Positions 45,562-55,641 of a DNA stretch of 64,000 bases are shown piece by piece (position 1 is the stretch's first letter; every line of letters begins with the position of its first letter). Under the pieces are notes generated by a model. That model saw only the letters and a list, made by a program, of their open reading frames with translations, was not told the origin of the DNA and did not search any database. The translations under genes were made by a program, and so were the position numbers. This DNA is from Pseudomonas zanjanensis (GTDB taxonomy: Bacteria; Pseudomonadota; Gammaproteobacteria; Pseudomonadales; Pseudomonadaceae): assembly GCF_014268745.2 (NCBI RefSeq), contig NZ_JABWRB020000003.1, forward strand, positions 124,001-188,000, given 5' to 3'.

Positions 45562-46296
45562 TTAACTCGCGACAGACGCCTCACTCCCCGCCGCGACACT
45601 CTCCAACCGATACCCATACCCATAAATCGTCAGCAACTGCCAACCCCGATCCGCCGTCAGCCCGAGCTTGTTGCGCAGACGGTAGATGTGGGTGTCGAGC
45701 GGGCGGGACGAGGTCATTTCCTCATGGGTCCAGAAGCGCTCGTAGAAGTATTCCCGGGACAGCGGCCGGCCCAGGTTGGCGAACAGGCACCGGGCCAGGC
45801 GGTATTCCCGTTCGGTCAGGCTGATGGGAATGCCGGCGCGGGTGATGGTCAGTTCGGCGTCGTCGAACGCCAGGTCGTTGAACACCAGCACGTCGCTGGC
45901 GGGCGCGCGTTGCAGGTTATGACGGCGCAGCACAGCGGTGACCCGGGCCTTGAGCTCGTTGGGCCTGAAGGGTTTGCTCACGTAGTCGTCGGCACCGGCA
46001 TTGAGGGCCTGGACGATGTCGTGTTCGCCGTCGCGGCTGGTCAGCATGATGGCGGCCGGTGGCGAATCCATGTGTTCGCGGGTCCAGCGCAGTAGCGAGA
46101 GCCCGCTGAGGTCGGGCAGTTGCCAGTCGAGGATCAACAAGTCGAAGGTTTCCCGGCGCAATTGCCGCAACAGGTCTTCGCCTCGCTCAAAGCTGTGCAG
46201 CGTCCAGGCTGGCTCGTTCCTGCCGGGGATTTGTTGCAAGGTCTGTTCTACCCGGCGCAGCTCGGCCGGTTCATCGTCCAGTATGGCGACACGCAT
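45562..46296 (-). CDS. OmpR-type response regulator
   Basis: A 244-residue protein. The receiver domain starts MRVAILDDEPAELRRVEQTL; LLILDWQLPDLSGLSLLRWT contains the phospho-accepting aspartate and SKPFRPNELKARV the conserved lysine. The C-terminal winged helix ends RPLDTHIYRLRNKLGLTADR, WQLLTIYGYGYRLE. It faces the histidine kinase at 46515 across a 218-bp divergent promoter region and is its likely partner. ATG 46296 has AAGGA upstream. Confidence 0.9.
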   Translation of the reverse strand: MRVAILDDEPAELRRVEQTLQQIPGRNEPAWTLHSFERGEDLLRQLRRETFDLLILDWQLPDLSGLSLLRWTREHMDSPPAAIMLTSRDGEHDIVQALNAGADDYVSKPFRPNELKARVTAVLRRHNLQRAPASDVLVFNDLAFDDAELTITRAGIPISLTEREYRLARCLFANLGRPLSREYFYERFWTHEEMTSSRPLDTHIYRLRNKLGLTADRGWQLLTIYGYGYRLESVAAGSEASVAS

Positions 46297-46514
46297 GGAA
46301 TGCGATTCCTTGATCTCGAAAATAACGGACATCTTCAGGTGGCAATAAAAGGCAGCCAGGGGCTGATCCATTGACCTGTCGCTGGCTGCGACAATACCGG
46401 CTCGCCGCACGGAGGGAAAGGCAGCAGCGCGCCACCCATCGAGTTCGTTATAGTCGTGGGCTTGATACAGACCTGTGAAGAGATCCCCAGTTCTTGAGTT
46501 CGGCCAGGAGGCCT

Positions 46515-48032
46515 ATGAGTAACCAGCGTCGCCGTGAGAGTCGTGAGCCCACCCAGGTCCAGCGGTTGTTCCGCCAGTTGGTGCGGGAGTGGTTGTGGAT
46601 AAGTCTGCTGCTGTTGCCGTTGACGGCCTTGCTGTCATTGAGCAGCCAATCAACGGGCGACCATTCAGGTGCTGCGTTGTTGTCGGTGTGCCTGGTGGGG
46701 GGCGTGTTGGGTTTGTTGCTGTTGCGCCCGCGCCTGGCCCTGTGGACAACCGTGGGCGGCATGAGCCTGGCCCTGCTGATCAGTGCCGTATTGGGCGCGC
46801 AGGGTTGGTGGTGGTCGCCCATGGCCAGTGTGCTGGGCATCATGTTCGGCTACTTGATTTGGAATTGGCGACGCCTGAGTGTGGTGCTGGCCTATTTCGG
46901 CTGGGAGCTGGCGCGTCTGGACGCGGAGCCCAAGGTCTTCCCGGAACGTCGTCGTACTTCGTACACCGGCAGCGATCGTTTGCAGGGGCAGATCATGGCC
47001 CTGGAACAAGCCATGAGCCGAACCCGCGACACCCGGCGCTTCATCGCCGACGGCCTGGAATACCTGCCCGTGGCGACCATGATCAGCGATCCTCAAGGCA
47101 AGTTGCTGCTCGGTAATCGCAAGGCCCGTGAGCTGTTCGGCCATGGCCTGGCGGGCGGCGATGTGCTCGAGCATCTCGCGCAATTGGGTTATCCCGGGTT
47201 GGAGCATGGGGCGCATCACCGGTTATCCACATTGCCCTTGGTGGAGTTTCGCGATATTCGCGAGCGCAGCTTGCGCTTGGAACGGGCCGCGCTGTTCCCG
47301 GTTGATGGCGATGCGCCGATTGGCTGGTTGCTGAGCCTCACGGATCTGAGCGCCGAACGTGAGGCGGAAGAACAGCGTAGCGTCATGCTGCGTTTCCTCT
47401 CCCATGATTTACGCGCGCCTCACTCGGCAATCCTTGCGCTGCTCGATGTGCAGCGGCACCAGGCGGGCGGCGATCATCCGTTGTTCGACCAGATCGAGCG
47501 CCAGGTACGTCGCGCGCTGGACCTGACCGAGGGCTTCGTGCAATTGGCCAAGGCGGAATCCGAGGCGTATCAGTTCCAACCCACGCTGTTCGCGATGCTG
47601 GTGCTGGATGTGCTCGACCAAGCGCTACCCATCGCCCAGGCAAAGCGCATCCAGTTGGTTCATGAACTGGAAGATGAAGAGGCGATGGTGAGGGCGGATC
47701 AATCGTTGCTGACCCGTGCGCTGTTCAATCTGCTGGAAAATGCCATCAAGTACAGCCCGCCCGACGCCTGCATTTCCCTGCAGGTGCATTGCGCGTCGGG
47801 CTGGTTGATCTGCAATGTCGCCGACCAGGGCAAAGGCATCAGCGCCGAAGAACTGCCGGACCTGTTCAGCCAGTACCGACGATTTTCGTCGGCCCAGGGG
47901 GTGGATGGCATTGGCCTGGGATTATCGATGGTCAAGGCCGTGGTGGACCATCACGAGGGGAAAATCGAGTGCCACAGCGTAGTGGGCAAGGGCACGACGT
48001 TCAGCCTGCGCTTCCCGTTGCTGGAGGATTAA
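46515..48032 (+). CDS. Sensor histidine kinase with shortened sensor region (CHASE2-kinase-like)
   Basis: A 505-residue protein with AGGAGG just upstream of ATG 46515. Hydrophobic segments lie at about residues 27-42, 55-74, 77-98 and 100-115. They are followed by a charged linker (WELARLDAEPKVFPERRR), a PAS-like part (FIADGLEYLPVATMISDPQG) and the kinase core. The H-box is MLRFLSHDLRAPHSAIL with His297. The N-box is LLENAIKYSP, and the G-boxes are VADQGKGI and GIGLGLSMVKAV. The segments after the first helix look like the membrane end of CHASE2 kinases, but the extracytoplasmic CHASE2 domain itself is absent. Confidence 0.85.
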   Translation: MSNQRRRESREPTQVQRLFRQLVREWLWISLLLLPLTALLSLSSQSTGDHSGAALLSVCLVGGVLGLLLLRPRLALWTTVGGMSLALLISAVLGAQGWWWSPMASVLGIMFGYLIWNWRRLSVVLAYFGWELARLDAEPKVFPERRRTSYTGSDRLQGQIMALEQAMSRTRDTRRFIADGLEYLPVATMISDPQGKLLLGNRKARELFGHGLAGGDVLEHLAQLGYPGLEHGAHHRLSTLPLVEFRDIRERSLRLERAALFPVDGDAPIGWLLSLTDLSAEREAEEQRSVMLRFLSHDLRAPHSAILALLDVQRHQAGGDHPLFDQIERQVRRALDLTEGFVQLAKAESEAYQFQPTLFAMLVLDVLDQALPIAQAKRIQLVHELEDEEAMVRADQSLLTRALFNLLENAIKYSPPDACISLQVHCASGWLICNVADQGKGISAEELPDLFSQYRRFSSAQGVDGIGLGLSMVKAVVDHHEGKIECHSVVGKGTTFSLRFPLLED

Positions 48033-48033
48033 G

Positions 48034-48106
48034 GATCGCAGCCTCCGGCAGCGACTACAGGACCTATCCAATCCTCGTAGGCGCTGCCGAAGGCTGCGAT
48101 CTTTTG
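48034..48106. repeat. Inverted repeat after the kinase gene (GATCGCAGCC type)
   Basis: Arms GATCGCAGCC..CCGGCAGCG and CGCTGCCG..GGCTGCGATC followed by TTTT. This is an interspersed pseudomonad repeat that can act as a terminator for the kinase gene. The following 48107-48233 is very AT-rich with no gene, and has a perfect DnaA box at 48221-48229. Confidence 0.7.
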
Positions 48107-48233
48107 AGTGCTATAAAAACTTATGCACCTGAACACGGCTTTTATGTGTTTATGAAATATGTATTAAAAACAAACACATACAGCATAAAAACAACGAATT
48201 CCGAAAAAACGGTACACAGGTTATCCACAGATC

Positions 48234-49013
48234 TCAAACAGCGGCTTGTTCCGTGGGGACTTCCGCCACAGGGCCGGGAGGAAGCGAGCCCATGTCCCGT
48301 TGTGCCTGTTCATTCCAGGCTTGTACGCGGTCATTGAGCTCGGCGATGGCGCGGGGGCCAGTGCCTTCGGCATACATCGGCGCGCCGATCACCACGGTGA
48401 TGACCCCCGGCGTCCTGATCCAGCCAGCCTTTGGCCAGAATTTGCCGGCATTGTGTGCAATCGGCAGCACCGGCAGTTCAGCGTTTACCGCCAATGCGGA
48501 ACCGCTGCGGGAGAACTTTCCAACCGTCCCGTAAGGAACACGGGTGCCCTCGGGAAAGATCAGCACCCAGGTGTTGTCCCTCAGCAGCTCGTCACCCTTC
48601 TTCGCCACTTGCTTGAGCGCCAGTTTGGGGTTGTCGCGATCGATGGCAATCGGGCGCAGCATCGCCATGGCCCAGCCGAAGAACGGTACGAACAGCAGTT
48701 CACGCTTGAGAACCTGACTCAACGGCTCGAAATAGGCCGAGAGAAAGAACGTCTCCCAGGTGCTCTGGTGATTGGACTGAATCACGCAGGGCCGGTCCGG
48801 CACGTTCTCGGCGCCCTTCACTTCATAGCGAATGCCCAGGAACACCTTGCTCAGCCACAGTGCGCAGCGGCACCAGTACACGTTAATGAAACGGTAGCGC
48901 GCCCGGAACGACAAAAAAGGCGCGATAAAAAAACTCAAGGAACACCACAACAAGGAACTGGTGCCCAGCAGCAGGTAAAAGAGGAAGCTTCTGATGGCCT
49001 GCAATATCGACAT
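48234..49013 (-). CDS. plsC: 1-acyl-sn-glycerol-3-phosphate acyltransferase (PlsC/LptA-like)
   Basis: A 259-residue membrane acyltransferase. N-terminal hydrophobic helix SFLFYLLLGTSSLLWCSLSF. The acyltransferase block I is IQSNHQSTWETFF, block II includes KRELLFVPFFGWAMAMLRPI, block III is LIFPEGTRVPYG, and block IV is VLPIAHNAGKFWPK. It makes phosphatidic acid from lysophosphatidic acid. Block I is HX4E in place of the usual HX4D. The position after gyrB and before gmhB is standard for Pseudomonas. ATG 49013. Confidence 0.9.
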   Translation of the reverse strand: MSILQAIRSFLFYLLLGTSSLLWCSLSFFIAPFLSFRARYRFINVYWCRCALWLSKVFLGIRYEVKGAENVPDRPCVIQSNHQSTWETFFLSAYFEPLSQVLKRELLFVPFFGWAMAMLRPIAIDRDNPKLALKQVAKKGDELLRDNTWVLIFPEGTRVPYGTVGKFSRSGSALAVNAELPVLPIAHNAGKFWPKAGWIRTPGVITVVIGAPMYAEGTGPRAIAELNDRVQAWNEQAQRDMGSLPPGPVAEVPTEQAAV

Positions 49014-49093
49014 AGCGGCGTTTACCGTTGCGGGCACTGCCCGCCTGTTTAAGCGCTTCCCGAACAGTCCTTGATCAGGATGTCTTGGGAGCT

Positions 49094-49627
49094 CTAATTG
49101 TGGATAAGTTCAGCGGCAATCGCCGCCAGGTCGTCAAAAATCAAGGTGCCCACCGGCAGGGTCTTGCCCAGAGTCTTCTCGCCTTTCCCGGTCTTTACCA
49201 AAACTGGCTGACAATCGACGGCCTTGGCCGCCTCCAGGTCACCGAGACTGTCACCGACGAACCACACACCTGCCAAAGCCACATCGTAATGCGCGGCAAT
49301 GGTTTTCAACATGCCCGGCTTGGGCTTGCGGCAATCGCAGCCGTCGTCCGGCCCGTGCGGGCAATAGACGATCAAGCCGACTTCCCCGCCCTGCTCCGCC
49401 ACGAGGACGCGCAAGCGCTCGTGCATGGCATCGAGGACGGCGAGGTCATAGTAACCGCGGGCAATGCCCGACTGGTTGGTGGCCACCGCCACCGTCCAGC
49501 CGGCCTTGCTCAACTGCGCAATGGCTTCGATCGAACCGGGCAGCGGCAGCCACTCCTCCACCGATTTGATGTAAGCGTCGGAGTCGTGATTGATCACCCC
49601 GTCCCGATCGAGAATCAGCAGTTTCAA
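49094..49627 (-). CDS. gmhB: D-glycero-beta-D-manno-heptose-1,7-bisphosphate 7-phosphatase
   Basis: A 177-residue HAD-superfamily phosphatase: LLILDRDGVINHDSDAYIKS has the DxD nucleophile pair, ATNQSGIARGYYDLAVLDAM follows, and YCPHGPDDGCDCRKPKPGML is the zinc-binding loop. It acts in ADP-heptose synthesis for LPS core. It begins 3 bp after the glyS stop, so it belongs to the glyQ–glyS–gmhB operon. Confidence 0.95.
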   Translation of the reverse strand: MKLLILDRDGVINHDSDAYIKSVEEWLPLPGSIEAIAQLSKAGWTVAVATNQSGIARGYYDLAVLDAMHERLRVLVAEQGGEVGLIVYCPHGPDDGCDCRKPKPGMLKTIAAHYDVALAGVWFVGDSLGDLEAAKAVDCQPVLVKTGKGEKTLGKTLPVGTLIFDDLAAIAAELIHN

Positions 49628-49630
49628 GCG

Positions 49631-51681
49631 TTACCCCAGCAGCGAAATATCGGCGACGCCGAGGAACAGCCCACGCAGACGCGCCAGCAGCGCGTAACGG
49701 TTGGCCCGTACTTTGGGGTCTTCGGCATTGACCATCACCGCCTCGAAAAACGCATCCACCGGCTCGCGCAGTGCCGCCAGGCGTGCCAGGGTTTCGCTGT
49801 ACTGACGCGCCGCCGCCATTGGCTGTACCGCCTGGTCCGCCTGTTGGATCGCCGAATACAGGGAGAACTCGTTGGCATTGTCGAAGTACTTGGCTTCGAC
49901 AGTGGCCGCGATGTTGCCTTCGGCCTTGCCCAGCAGGTTCGACACGCGCTTGTTCACCGCCGCCAACGCTGCCGCTTCCGGCAATTTGCGGAATGCCTGC
50001 ACCGCTTGTACGCGCTGGTCGAAGTCCAGGGCGGAGCCCGGCTTCAGGGCACGCACCGACAGGTAGGTCGCAACGTCGACGCCTTCATCTTCATAACGCG
50101 CACGCAGACGGTCGAAGATGAACTCCAGCACCGCATCGGCCAGGCCGGCGGCCTTGACCTTGCTGCCGAACGCATTGACGGCGAACGCCACGGCGTCGTT
50201 CAGGTCCAGGTCCAATTGCTTGTCGATCAGGATCCGCAACACGCCCAGCGCCGCGCGACGCAAGGCATACGGGTCTTTGCTGCCGGTGGGCAGCATGCCG
50301 ATGCCGAAGATGCCCACCAGGGTGTCGAGCTTGTCGGCGATCGCCACGGCCGCACCGGTCAGGGTGGTCGGCAGCTCAGCGCCGGCACCGCGGGGCATGT
50401 ACTGCTCGTTCAGTGCCAGGGCCACATCTTGCGGCTCGCCATCGTTGAGGGCGTAGTAGTAACCGGCGACGCCTTGCATCTCCGGGAACTCACCGACCAT
50501 TTCGGTGGACAGGTCGCACTTGGACAGGATGCCGGCACGAGCGGCGCGCTGGGCATCGCCGCCGATGCGTGGGGCGATGAACGCGGCCAGCTTGGACACG
50601 CGCTCGGCCTTGTCGTAGACGCTGCCGAGTTTCTCCTGGAACACCACGTTGCGCAGGCGCTCGTTGAAGCTTTCCAGGGGTTGTTTCTTGTCTTGCTTGA
50701 AGAAGAACTCGGCATCGGTCAGGCGCGGGCGAACGACTTTTTCGTTACCGGCGATGATCTGCTGCGGGTCCTTGCTTTCGATGTTGGCGACCGTGATGAA
50801 GCGCGGCAGCAACTTGCCTTCGGCGTCCAGCAGGCAGAAGTATTTCTGGTTGTCCTGCATGGTGGTGATCAGTGCTTCCTGCGGCACTTCAAGGAAACGT
50901 TCCTCGAACGAGCACACCAACGGTACTGGCCATTCCACCAACGCGGTCACCTCGTCCAGCAAGTTGGCCGGCACGATGGCGGTGCCTTCCTGCAGGGTGG
51001 CCAGCTCTTCGGTGCGCTTGCTGATCAGCTCGCGGCGCTCGTTGGCGTCGGCCAGCACGTAGGCGGCACGCAGGTCGGCCAGGTAGTTGGCCGGCGAGGT
51101 GATGCGCACGCTTTGCGGGTGATGGAAGCGGTGACCGCGGGAATCGCGACCGGCTTTCTGGGCCAGGATCGTGCAATCGATGACCTGGTCACCGAACAGC
51201 ATGACCAGCCACTGAGTTGGACGTACGAACTCTTCCTTGCGCGCAGCCCAGCGCATGCGCTTGGGGATCGGCAAGTCATTGAGCGAGTCTTCGACGATGG
51301 TCGGCAACAGGCTGGCGGTCGGCTTGCCCTTGATGCTCTGGCTGTAGCGCAGCTTCGGACCGCTCTGGTCGATTTCGCTCAGGTCCACGCCGCACTTCTT
51401 GGCGAAGCCCAGGGCGGCCTGGGTCGGGTTGCCGTCGGCATCGAACGCAGCCTGGCGTGGCGGGCCATCGAGGTTGATGCTGCGGTCCGGCTGTTGGGTC
51501 GCCAGAGCGGTGATCAGCACGGCCAGGCGGCGCGGCGCGGCGTACACCTGTTTGGCTTCGTAGCTCAGGCCGGCAGCTTGCAGGCCCTTGTCGATACCGG
51601 CCAGGAACGCATCGGCCAGGGTGTTCAGGGCTTTGGGTGGCAGTTCTTCGGTGCCCAGTTCAACCAGAAAATCTTGAGCAC

Positions 51682-51685
<4 letters not shown>
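49631..51685 (-). CDS. glyS: Glycine–tRNA ligase beta subunit
   Basis: A 684-residue protein: [20 protein letters not shown] at the N terminus, [59 protein letters not shown] and the C-terminal DALR-like anticodon-binding part. It pairs with GlyQ to form the bacterial alpha2beta2 glycyl-tRNA synthetase. Its start overlaps the glyQ stop by 4 bp, implying translational coupling. Confidence 0.97.
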
Positions 51686-52635
<950 letters not shown>

Positions 52636-52716
52636 GAAATTCACCTGTTTCTTGGGCTGCGATTTAAAGAGCGGGAGTATACCCGATTCGTTCGTGCGCA
52701 CGCCCCCTGGAGCCTT

Positions 52717-53274
52717 ATGCCACGCTGCTTTTGGTGTTCTGACGATCCGTTGTACATGGCTTATCACGATCAGGAGTGGGGCACGCCGCTGCGCGATGCG
52801 CAGGGTTTGTTCGAGTTGCTTTTGCTCGAAGGGTTCCAGGCCGGGTTGTCCTGGATCACCGTTTTGCGCAAACGCGAGCGCTACCGGGAAGTGTTGTACG
52901 GCTTCGATGTGCAGCGGGTGGCGCAAATGAGCGATGCGGAAATCGATGAACTGATGCTCGACCCCGGTATCATCCGCAACCGTCTCAAGCTCAAGGCCGC
53001 CCGCCGCAATGCGCAGGCCTGGCTGGCGCTGGAAGACCCGGTGGCGTTCCTCTGGTCGTTCGTGGGCGACCAACCCATCATCAATCATTTCAAGGACCGC
53101 ACCGAAGTGCCGGCCATCACGCCCGAGGCAGTGGCGATGAGCAAAGGCCTGAAGAAAGCCGGATTCACTTTCGTCGGCCCGACCATTTGTTATGCGTTGA
53201 TGCAGGCCTCGGGCATGGTCATGGACCACACCCAGGACTGCGACCGCTACGCCGAGTTGGTAAACGGCGGTTAG
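52717..53274 (+). CDS. tag: DNA-3-methyladenine glycosylase I
   Basis: A 185-residue protein with the zinc-binding Cys/His pairs at both ends ([33 protein letters not shown]) and the core [20 protein letters not shown] and [15 protein letters not shown]. It removes 3-methyladenine from alkylated DNA. ATG 52717 has GGAG five bases before it; the longer frame to 51637 overlaps glyQ and glyS. It is divergent from glyQ and close to the lpxL-like gene. Confidence 0.95.
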   Translation: MPRCFWCSDDPLYMAYHDQEWGTPLRDAQGLFELLLLEGFQAGLSWITVLRKRERYREVLYGFDVQRVAQMSDAEIDELMLDPGIIRNRLKLKAARRNAQAWLALEDPVAFLWSFVGDQPIINHFKDRTEVPAITPEAVAMSKGLKKAGFTFVGPTICYALMQASGMVMDHTQDCDRYAELVNGG

Positions 53275-53317
53275 AATAGCCGGCTCGCAACACGGCCCAT
53301 ACATTCAGGAGTGACCT

Positions 53318-54205
53318 GTGGATAAGTTGAAAGGCGCCTTGCTGGTCGGCGCTCTGCGGTTGTTTGCGCTGCTGCCTTGGGGGGCGGTGCAGGCAGTGGG
53401 TTCGGCGATTGGCTGGCTCATGTGGAAATTTCCCAACCGTTCCCGCGACGTGGTGCGGATCAACCTCGCCAAGTGCTTTCCCGAGATGGACCCGGCCGAG
53501 CGCGAACGCCTGGTGGGCCAGAGCCTCAAGGACATCGGCAAATCCCTGACCGAAAGCGCCTGCGCCTGGATCTGGCCGGCCCAGCGTTCCATCGAACTGG
53601 TGCGCGAAGTCGAAGGCCTGGAAGTGCTGAAAGAAGCCCTGGCTTCCGGCAAAGGCGTGGTTGGCATTACCAGCCACCTGGGCAATTGGGAAGTGCTCAA
53701 CCACTTCTATTGCAGCCAGTGCAAACCGATCATTTTCTACCGTCCGCCCAAGCTCAAGGCGGTGGATGAACTGCTGCAAAAACAACGCGTACAGTTGGGC
53801 AACAAAGTCGCGGCGTCGACCAAGGAAGGCATCCTCAGCGTCATCAAGGAAGTGCGCAAAGGCGGCCAGGTGGGCATTCCCGCCGACCCGGAACCGTCCG
53901 AATCCGCCGGCATCTTCGTGCCCTTCTTCGCCACCCAGGCCCTGACCAGCAAGTTCGTGCCGAACATGCTGGCTGGCGGTAAAGCAGTCGGCGTGTTCCT
54001 TCATGCCCTGCGCCTGCCGGACGGCTCGGGCTACAAAGTCATCCTCGAAGCCGCCCCGGACGCGATGTACAGCACCGACACCGAAACCTCGTGCGCCGCC
54101 ATGAGCCAAGTGGTGGAGCGCTATGTACGGGCCTACCCAAGCCAGTACATGTGGAGCATGAAACGCTTCAAGAAACGCCCGCCGGGCGAGGCGCGGTGGT
54201 ACTGA
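53318..54205 (+). CDS. Lysophospholipid/lipid A acyltransferase, LpxL/HtrB family
   Basis: A 295-residue protein: GALRLFALLPWGAVQAVGSA is the membrane anchor, VGITSHLGNWEVLNHFYCSQ has the HX4E catalytic motif, and GIPADPEPSESAGIFVPFFA follows. The family adds secondary acyl chains to lipid A; some members handle other lipids. The GTG start sits within a perfect DnaA box (53317-53325). It begins 43 bp after tag and is probably co-transcribed with it. Confidence 0.88.
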   Translation: MDKLKGALLVGALRLFALLPWGAVQAVGSAIGWLMWKFPNRSRDVVRINLAKCFPEMDPAERERLVGQSLKDIGKSLTESACAWIWPAQRSIELVREVEGLEVLKEALASGKGVVGITSHLGNWEVLNHFYCSQCKPIIFYRPPKLKAVDELLQKQRVQLGNKVAASTKEGILSVIKEVRKGGQVGIPADPEPSESAGIFVPFFATQALTSKFVPNMLAGGKAVGVFLHALRLPDGSGYKVILEAAPDAMYSTDTETSCAAMSQVVERYVRAYPSQYMWSMKRFKKRPPGEARWY

Positions 54206-54282
54206 AGGCCTGTTGCTTCATATGAGCGAGGCGGCTTGGGATTTGTGGTGGATGCAGAAACTGTGAACACCCAAGACCCCGG

Positions 54283-54577
54283 TGGGAACCGAGCTTGCTC
54301 GCGATAGCGGTGGGTCTGCCTGCATCGATGTTGAATGTGCCACCGCCATCGCGAGCAAGCTCAGCTCCCACAGTTTTTCCAAGTCATTCACAGGCATCGC
54401 ATCCATCCCAAATCCCTGTGGGAGCGAGCCTGCTCGCGATAGCGGTGGGTCTGCTTGCATCGATGTTGAATGCGCCGCCGCCATCGCGAGCAAGCTTAGC
54501 TTCCACAGTTTTTCCAAGTCATTCACAGGCATCGCATCCATCCCAAATCCCTGTGGGAGCGAGCCTGCTCGCGATAG
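54283..54577. repeat. 135-bp tandem repeat built of REP pairs (two full copies plus a partial third)
   Basis: The unit consists of TGGGAGCGAGCCTGCTCGCG, a middle with TGCATCGATGTTGAATG, an inverted REP arm GCCATCGCGAGCAAGCT, and a spacer TTTTTCCAAGTCATTCACAG. The same landmarks recur at 54296, 54431 and 54566 (TGCTCGCG) and at 54371 and 54506 (CAGTTTTTCC), giving an exact period of 135 bp. The third copy stops after the first REP arm. Part of the gene-free 54206-54725 stretch. Confidence 0.9.
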
Positions 54578-54616
54578 CGCCCCGTCAGCCGCCGCATAAC
54601 CACGGACGCCACTCTC

Positions 54617-54662
54617 CTGTGGCGAGGGAGCTTGCTCCCGCCGGGCTGCGCAGCAGCCCTCG
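54617..54662. repeat. Single REP element (GTGGCGAGGGAGC family)
   Basis: CTGTGGCGAGGGAGCTTGCT followed by CCCGCCGGGCTGCGCAGCAG. It lies just after the tandem repeat, so both REP families meet here. The rest of the interval to 54725 shows nothing else. Confidence 0.85.
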
Positions 54663-54725
54663 CTCCTAAAGCTCGGTCCCCCGCTGTCGATAACCCGATG
54701 TATCCGCCAATCATGGACCGATGAA

Positions 54726-55451
54726 ATGGAATTCTCAGTTAGCTCTGCCGCTATCGCTCCCGCCAACACCAACCTCACCCGCTCCGACCAGAAGCTGGTA
54801 ACCAATCCTCCCGCAGACGCCGTAAAGCAGCTGGCAAACGCCGGCCCTGCAGCGATCTACCACCCCAGTGACGACGCCCAGATCATGGTGGAATCGCCAG
54901 TGGTCATCGAAAACTGGGTCGGTCGCTCCCAATCGCCAGACTTCCCTCGATTCGCCGCACTTGCCGAGAGCGCGAAAAACACCCTGAAGACCTCTTTCGA
55001 GACCTTCCAGTCAACGCTGTCGGCAACCCATCCGGACCTGGCCGGCAAGAAGTACGGCTTCACCGTCGAGGCCGATGGCCGACTCAAGGTGCTCAACACG
55101 GCCGGCCAACTCAGCAGCGCAGACACCCAGCGGCTGACCGATCTGCTCAATGATTCCAGCGACCTGAAAACCGCGGCCATTGCGTTCCGCGACGCCTCTA
55201 TCGACATGGTCGACGCCGACTCGCCCTGGTCCGGCAGCTACTTGGGCCGCTACAACCTGACCAAGGAAAACTTCGCCAACACCATCGACTTGGCGCCGAT
55301 GCTCAAACCCAGAGGCTCGGTGTCTCCCCAGGAGTTTTCGGACGGGTTGTTTTTCAACCAACTGGCCTACAAAGGCGAACGGGCGACGCGAGAGACCGAA
55401 GCCGCGATGCTTGCACGGCGTGCTGCACAGCGATTCAGCGCGCAGGCCTGA
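54726..55451 (+). CDS. Hypothetical protein
   Basis: A 241-residue soluble protein that I do not recognise. It starts MEFSVSSAAIAPANTNLTRS and has no signal peptide or membrane helix. Features: Ser/Thr/Ala-rich N terminus, a helical middle (FAALAESAKNTLKTSFETFQ, TQRLTDLLNDSSDLKTAAIA), the segment KYGFTVEADGRLKVLNTAGQ typical of small beta hairpins, and an Arg/Ala-rich C terminus. Codon use looks Pseudomonas-like. It is isolated between REP arrays. The Ala/Thr-rich disordered N terminus recalls secreted or effector proteins, but that is only an impression. Confidence 0.7.
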   Translation: MEFSVSSAAIAPANTNLTRSDQKLVTNPPADAVKQLANAGPAAIYHPSDDAQIMVESPVVIENWVGRSQSPDFPRFAALAESAKNTLKTSFETFQSTLSATHPDLAGKKYGFTVEADGRLKVLNTAGQLSSADTQRLTDLLNDSSDLKTAAIAFRDASIDMVDADSPWSGSYLGRYNLTKENFANTIDLAPMLKPRGSVSPQEFSDGLFFNQLAYKGERATRETEAAMLARRAAQRFSAQA

Positions 55452-55471
55452 AAGGTTGGTCTACCGAATCT

Positions 55472-55571
55472 TGTGGCGAGGGAGCTTGCTCCCGTTGGGC
55501 TGCGCAGCAGCCCCACCCCATGAGCAAACACCCCACCAACCCCTGTGGGAGCGAGCTTGCTCGCGAAGAGG
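55472..55571. repeat. Mixed REP pair between the hypothetical and VOC genes
   Basis: A GTGGCGAGGGAGCTTGCTCC unit with its GGGCTGCGCAGCAGCCCC stem (55472-55514) is followed by a GTGGGAGCGAGCTTGCTCGC unit (55544-55568). The two REP families lie side by side in the same orientation. Confidence 0.85.
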
Positions 55572-55641
55572 CCGGCACATTTACATGAATGTCGGCTGAT
55601 GCCCTAAGCTTGCTTGTCCCCAACCAGCCAAGGAAGCATCA

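Noticed and set aside
54282-54669. 105- and 124-codon frames in the tandem repeat
   Set aside because: Translations of REP units (repeated LARDSGGSACIDVE and similar); no start signals.
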